Shown here: in pieces, positions 7,817 to 9,627 of the stretch
Layout of the letters: every line of letters starts with the position of its first letter
Position numbering within the stretch: the stretch's first letter is position 1
From: Candidatus Aenigmatarchaeota archaeon
GTDB taxonomy: Archaea; Aenigmatarchaeota; Aenigmatarchaeia; GW2011-AR5
NCBI GenBank assembly: GCA_016198625.1
Contig: JACQIH010000010.1
Coordinates: 1 to 9,627 of the forward strand
DNA: 9,627 nt
Direction of reading: 5' to 3'
Translations under genes and position numbers: made by a program
Notes under the pieces: generated by a model
What the model was told of the DNA's origin: nothing
The model's input: only the letters and a program-made list of their open reading frames with translations
The model's database searches: none

Positions 7817-7878
7817 TGAGGTCCTAACCGTTAGACTACAGACGCGTGAAGCCGACATTTCTTATCTATTATGGTGGG

Positions 7879-7887
7879 TTTTAAAAA
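7879..7887. promoter_or_regulatory. Palindromic TATA-like box between the divergent tRNA-Gly and isomerase genes
   Basis: TTTTAAAAA lies in the 63-bp gap between the tRNA and the isomerase. It is centred 26 nt before the ATG at 7909, fitting a leaderless mRNA on the plus strand. Read on the minus strand (TTTTTAAAA) it is about 38 nt before the tRNA, allowing a leader of about 12 nt for RNase P. No second good box is seen in the gap. Confidence 0.55.
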
Positions 7888-7908
7888 CATAGTAACGAAA
7901 ACGATTCT

Positions 7909-8694
7909 ATGATTGATATGGAAAAACATTCGGGCCTCCCGATAAAGCTCGACGGCGTGAGAATTGTTCTCGGCAGCGGCGTGGCTGTCGAGAAAACCTC
8001 GCAGAGAACCCTCGACGAGATGAAGCCGTTTCTCATGGACGACAACGCGAAATTCCCGAAAAAAACAGCTTACTATATGTACCGCAATGTGGGATTCCCG
8101 AAAGACAGGCAGATGTTCAGCAAAAACAAGCTCCGCTTTGACCTGACAGTGCTCGAAAACGGCCTCATCGGCAGGGAGTTCGCCAGGACCATAGGGCACT
8201 ACCACCCGTTCAAGCCCGGGACCGCGGTGCGGTACCCGGAGATATACGAAATCGTGACGGGCGAAGCCATGTTCATGATGCAGGAAACCGGGAGCGATGA
8301 GAACAGGGTAAAAAGCGTGCTCGCCGTTTCCGCCGGGCAGGGCGACAAGGTGCTGATGCCGCCGGGGTTCGGCCACGTCACGGTGAATGTCGGCAAAACG
8401 CCTCTCGTGACCGCCAACATCGTTTCCGATGAATTCGGCTCGGTATACACCGCTTACAGGGAAAATCACGGCCCGGCGTATTACGTCGTCGAGGATCAAG
8501 GAAAGCCGGTTTTCCTTCGGAACGAGAGCTACGGCAGGGTTCCGGCGCCGCAATTGACGGAGCCGCGGCAGTCTTTTCGCGGGACGCTCTACGCGGCCGC
8601 TTCGCGCGACATCTCGAAATTTTCATTTCTTCATTCGCCGGAAAAATTTGCCGATGCGATGAAGGTCGAGAAACTGTTCGAATTGAAGCGCTAA
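7909..8694 (+). CDS. pgiA: Cupin-type glucose-6-phosphate isomerase
   Basis: This enzyme interconverts glucose 6-phosphate and fructose 6-phosphate in the cytoplasm, linking glycolysis/gluconeogenesis to sugar-nucleotide supply. It belongs to the archaeal metal-dependent cupin family, unrelated to the bacterial and eukaryotic isomerase. The metal-site signature is present: T94-I-G-H97-Y-H99-P with E111 about a dozen residues on, then PPGFGHVTVNVG with H156. These four residues are the expected ligands of an Fe or other divalent metal. The cupin barrel spans about residues 75-185. At 261 residues it is longer than the roughly 190-residue Pyrococcus enzyme, with an extra N-terminal segment and about 60 unassigned C-terminal residues. 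The ATG at 7909 fits the TATA spacing; an ATG at 7918 would give a start three codons later. The family call is strong; activity is inferred from conserved ligands. Confidence 0.88.
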   Translation: MIDMEKHSGLPIKLDGVRIVLGSGVAVEKTSQRTLDEMKPFLMDDNAKFPKKTAYYMYRNVGFPKDRQMFSKNKLRFDLTVLENGLIGREFARTIGHYHPFKPGTAVRYPEIYEIVTGEAMFMMQETGSDENRVKSVLAVSAGQGDKVLMPPGFGHVTVNVGKTPLVTANIVSDEFGSVYTAYRENHGPAYYVVEDQGKPVFLRNESYGRVPAPQLTEPRQSFRGTLYAAASRDISKFSFLHSPEKFADAMKVEKLFELKR

Positions 8695-8697
8695 TTC

Positions 8698-8705
8698 TTT
8701 TTAGA
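8698..8705 (+). promoter_or_regulatory. TATA-like box of the radical SAM gene
   Basis: TTTTTAGA is centred about 26 nt before the ATG at 8727, the distance seen for the isomerase and methyltransferase. There is no Shine-Dalgarno sequence before the ATG, so a leaderless transcript is likely. The T run just after the isomerase stop could also help terminate that transcript. Confidence 0.45.
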
Positions 8706-8726
8706 CTTTCGCGGCCAATTCTATCG

Positions 8727-9467
8727 ATGAAAATCCGCGAGGTGAAAGCAAAAAGCATCCTCGGCAGGAGCGGCATCACCGATTACTGCGTGAACTGCTA
8801 TACGGGCTGCGGCTTCGGCTGCGAGTTTTGTTACGCCCAGCTGTTCGCGCGCAGCCATAAAGGCGAGGAATGGGGCGGCTACGTTGATGCGAAGGTGAAT
8901 GCTCCTGAGCTGCTTAAAAAGGAAATCAAAACAGCAGAACGCGGCGTCGTCATGCTTTCCTCCGCCACGGACCCTTACCAGCCGCTTGAGAAGAAATATG
9001 AGCTGACAAGACGGTGCCTTGAAGTCCTGCTGGAGCATGACTTCCCGATAACCGTCCTCACGCGCTCGCCGCTTGTGACGCGCGATATCGGCTTGCTGAA
9101 GCAATTCAAGGAATGCACCGTGGGAGTGAGCATAACCACGGACGACGACAAGGTGAAGAACGTGTTCGAGCCCTTCACGCCGCCGTTCCGCGTCCGCATC
9201 GGGACGCTGAAAAAGCTGAAGGAAGCGGGCCTGCGGACTTACGCCTTCATCGGCCCCATGATGCCCATGAATCCCGGTGCCGTAGCCGAGGCGGTGGCTC
9301 CGCTTATCGAGTCGGCATTCATCGACAGAATGAATTACCCGCACCTGTGGAAAGGCACAGCAGAAAAAAACGGCATGGGTATGGACGGCAGCTTCTTCGA
9401 GAAAACGAGGGACGAACTAGTAGGCTCTCTCAGGGAGCGCGGCGTGGCAGCTGACGCTCTGTTCTGA
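8727..9467 (+). CDS. SPL-like (COG1533/SplB-type) radical SAM protein
   Basis: The 246-residue cytoplasmic protein carries the family's characteristic Cys motif YTGC28-GFG-C32-EF-C35-YA. These three Cys bind the [4Fe-4S] cluster that cleaves S-adenosylmethionine to a radical. The family block SSATDPYQPLE (78-88) follows, and the rest (VLTRSPLVTRD, GVSITTDD, IGPMMP) fits the strands of the radical SAM barrel. Relatives include spore photoproduct lyase, which repairs UV-damaged DNA, but most archaeal members have no proven reaction, so a repair role should not be assumed. An additional CxxC (C21, C24) sits just ahead of the cluster motif, where relatives as I recall them usually read NPYTGC; other Cys are C97 and C130. 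It follows the isomerase by 32 bp with its own TATA-like box. The family is secure; the substrate is unknown. Confidence 0.88.
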   Translation: MKIREVKAKSILGRSGITDYCVNCYTGCGFGCEFCYAQLFARSHKGEEWGGYVDAKVNAPELLKKEIKTAERGVVMLSSATDPYQPLEKKYELTRRCLEVLLEHDFPITVLTRSPLVTRDIGLLKQFKECTVGVSITTDDDKVKNVFEPFTPPFRVRIGTLKKLKEAGLRTYAFIGPMMPMNPGAVAEAVAPLIESAFIDRMNYPHLWKGTAEKNGMGMDGSFFEKTRDELVGSLRERGVAADALF

Positions 9468-9494
9468 TTTTGCGCTTAAGAACCTTTTGCCTGC

Positions 9495-9503
9495 TAAAAA
9501 TAA
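9495..9503 (+). promoter_or_regulatory. Possible TATA-like box of mscL
   Basis: TAAAAATAA lies in the 70-bp gap after the radical SAM gene, about 39 nt before the mscL ATG. A start 26 nt downstream would leave a leader of about 12 nt, long enough to carry the GGGGTG ribosome-binding site. Confidence 0.35.
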
Positions 9504-9525
9504 GCCGGGCCTTCTTCCTGCTTCT

Positions 9526-9531
9526 GGGGTG
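9526..9531 (+). promoter_or_regulatory. Shine-Dalgarno-like GGGGTG of mscL
   Basis: GGGGTG matches the archaeal consensus GAGGTG at five of six bases and ends 6 nt before the ATG at 9538. It supports that start over the ATG at 9544. mscL therefore seems to be translated from a leadered mRNA, unlike the neighbouring genes. Confidence 0.5.
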
Positions 9532-9537
9532 TTTGTT

Positions 9538-9627
9538 ATGAGCATGAAACAGGAATTCCGCGAGTTCCTCAAGGAATACAAGGTCGTGGGCCTTGCCGTT
9601 GCGTTCATAATAGGCGTCGCGCTGACG
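9538..9627 (+). CDS. mscL: Large-conductance mechanosensitive channel MscL, N-terminal 30 residues (3' end outside window)
   Basis: Only 30 codons are visible and the frame stays open to the window edge. The start MSMKQEFREFLKEYKVVGLA matches the MscL N-terminus closely: an amphipathic helix (KEFREF in E. coli) followed by VVGLAVAFIIGVALT, the beginning of the pore-lining first membrane helix (VVDLAVGVIIGAAF in E. coli). MscL forms a membrane pore that opens under tension and releases solutes during hypo-osmotic shock. The complete protein would be expected at about 100-140 residues. The gene is 70 bp after the radical SAM gene, with its own SD and possible TATA box. Identity is well supported despite the short sequence; integrity of the rest cannot be judged. 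Confidence 0.85.
   Translation, partial: MSMKQEFREFLKEYKVVGLAVAFIIGVALT

Larger units (their letters stand above)
7706..7845 (-). tRNA. tRNA-Gly(UCC) precursor with two introns; 72-nt mature tRNA
   Basis: The acceptor stem pairs GCGTCTG (7845-7839) with CGGACGC (7713-7707), with one T-G wobble; the discriminator is A (7706) and no CCA is encoded. The D arm is GTCTAACGGTTAGGAC. The T arm is perfect: CCGGG, TTCGAAT, CCCGG (7730-7714). The gene is about 65 nt too long. Unspliced, the bases after the D arm (TCAAC) neither pair properly nor give U33. Removing 7804-7816 and 7741-7795 yields a fully paired anticodon stem TCAGC/GCTGA, a 7-nt loop CTTCCAT with anticodon TCC at 7799-7797, and a 4-nt variable loop. 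C2-G71, G3-C70, C35, C36 and A73 agree with glycine identity in archaea. tRNA status is very secure, Gly(UCC) is likely, and the exact junction of the larger intron is less certain. Confidence 0.88.

Noticed and set aside
7216..7827. 203-codon plus-strand ORF across the methyltransferase and tRNA
   Set aside because: It runs antisense to a protein with recognisable methyltransferase motifs and through the tRNA; its product has no recognisable features.
7706..7845. Class II tRNA (Ser or Leu) with a long variable arm instead of introns
   Set aside because: The 8-bp hairpin is separated from the T stem by 11 nt and no anticodon arm with U33 fits before it. The Gly reading with two introns pairs completely.
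8721..9344. 207-codon minus-strand ORF
   Set aside because: It is antisense to the radical SAM gene, which carries clear family motifs; a shadow of GC-rich codons.
1..9627. CRISPR array, insertion sequence, attachment site or defence system
   Set aside because: No regularly spaced DNA repeats, transposase, integrase, nuclease or inverted-repeat pair was seen; the tRNA is intact and shows no duplicated 3' end.

Overview
The window looks archaeal, probably a DPANN-type genome, although the lineage is an inference. The reasons are heavy use of AUA for Ile and AGG for Arg, TTTAAA-like TATA boxes about 26 nt before start codons, a tRNA gene with introns and no encoded CCA, a cupin-type (archaeal) glucose-6-phosphate isomerase, and a PGF-pre-PGF surface protein.

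Region 1 (1-6915, + strand) encodes the cell surface. A giant secreted protein enters the window already open; 1814 residues are visible. It consists of about a dozen divergent beta-sandwich repeats of roughly 115-145 residues followed by Ig-like domains. By hand count it carries about 100 N-x-S/T sequons. After a gap of 9-15 nt comes a smaller protein with a signal peptide, two Cys-paired beta domains, a Ser/Gly linker, a PGF-pre-PGF domain and one C-terminal membrane anchor. The two look co-transcribed and may work together in the cell envelope.

Region 2 (6916-7845, - strand) holds a class I SAM-dependent methyltransferase-like protein of unknown substrate. Its stop codon directly abuts the stop of the surface operon. 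Upstream of it lies a 140-nt tRNA precursor. Read by hand it matures to a 72-nt tRNA-Gly(UCC) after removal of two introns: a 13-nt intron in the anticodon stem and a 55-nt intron at the anticodon loop.

Region 3 (7846-9627, + strand) holds a cupin glucose-6-phosphate isomerase (sugar phosphate metabolism), an SPL/COG1533-type radical SAM protein, and the first 30 codons of an MscL mechanosensitive channel that runs off the window. These are short, separately promoted genes. The isomerase, the radical SAM gene and the methyltransferase all have a TATA-like box centred about 26 nt before ATG, which suggests leaderless transcripts.

No transposon, CRISPR array or clear gene-transfer boundary was seen. 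The most unusual items are the doubly interrupted tRNA-Gly and the giant, heavily sequon-loaded repeat protein with its partner. No stretch over about 100 bases lacks a feature.
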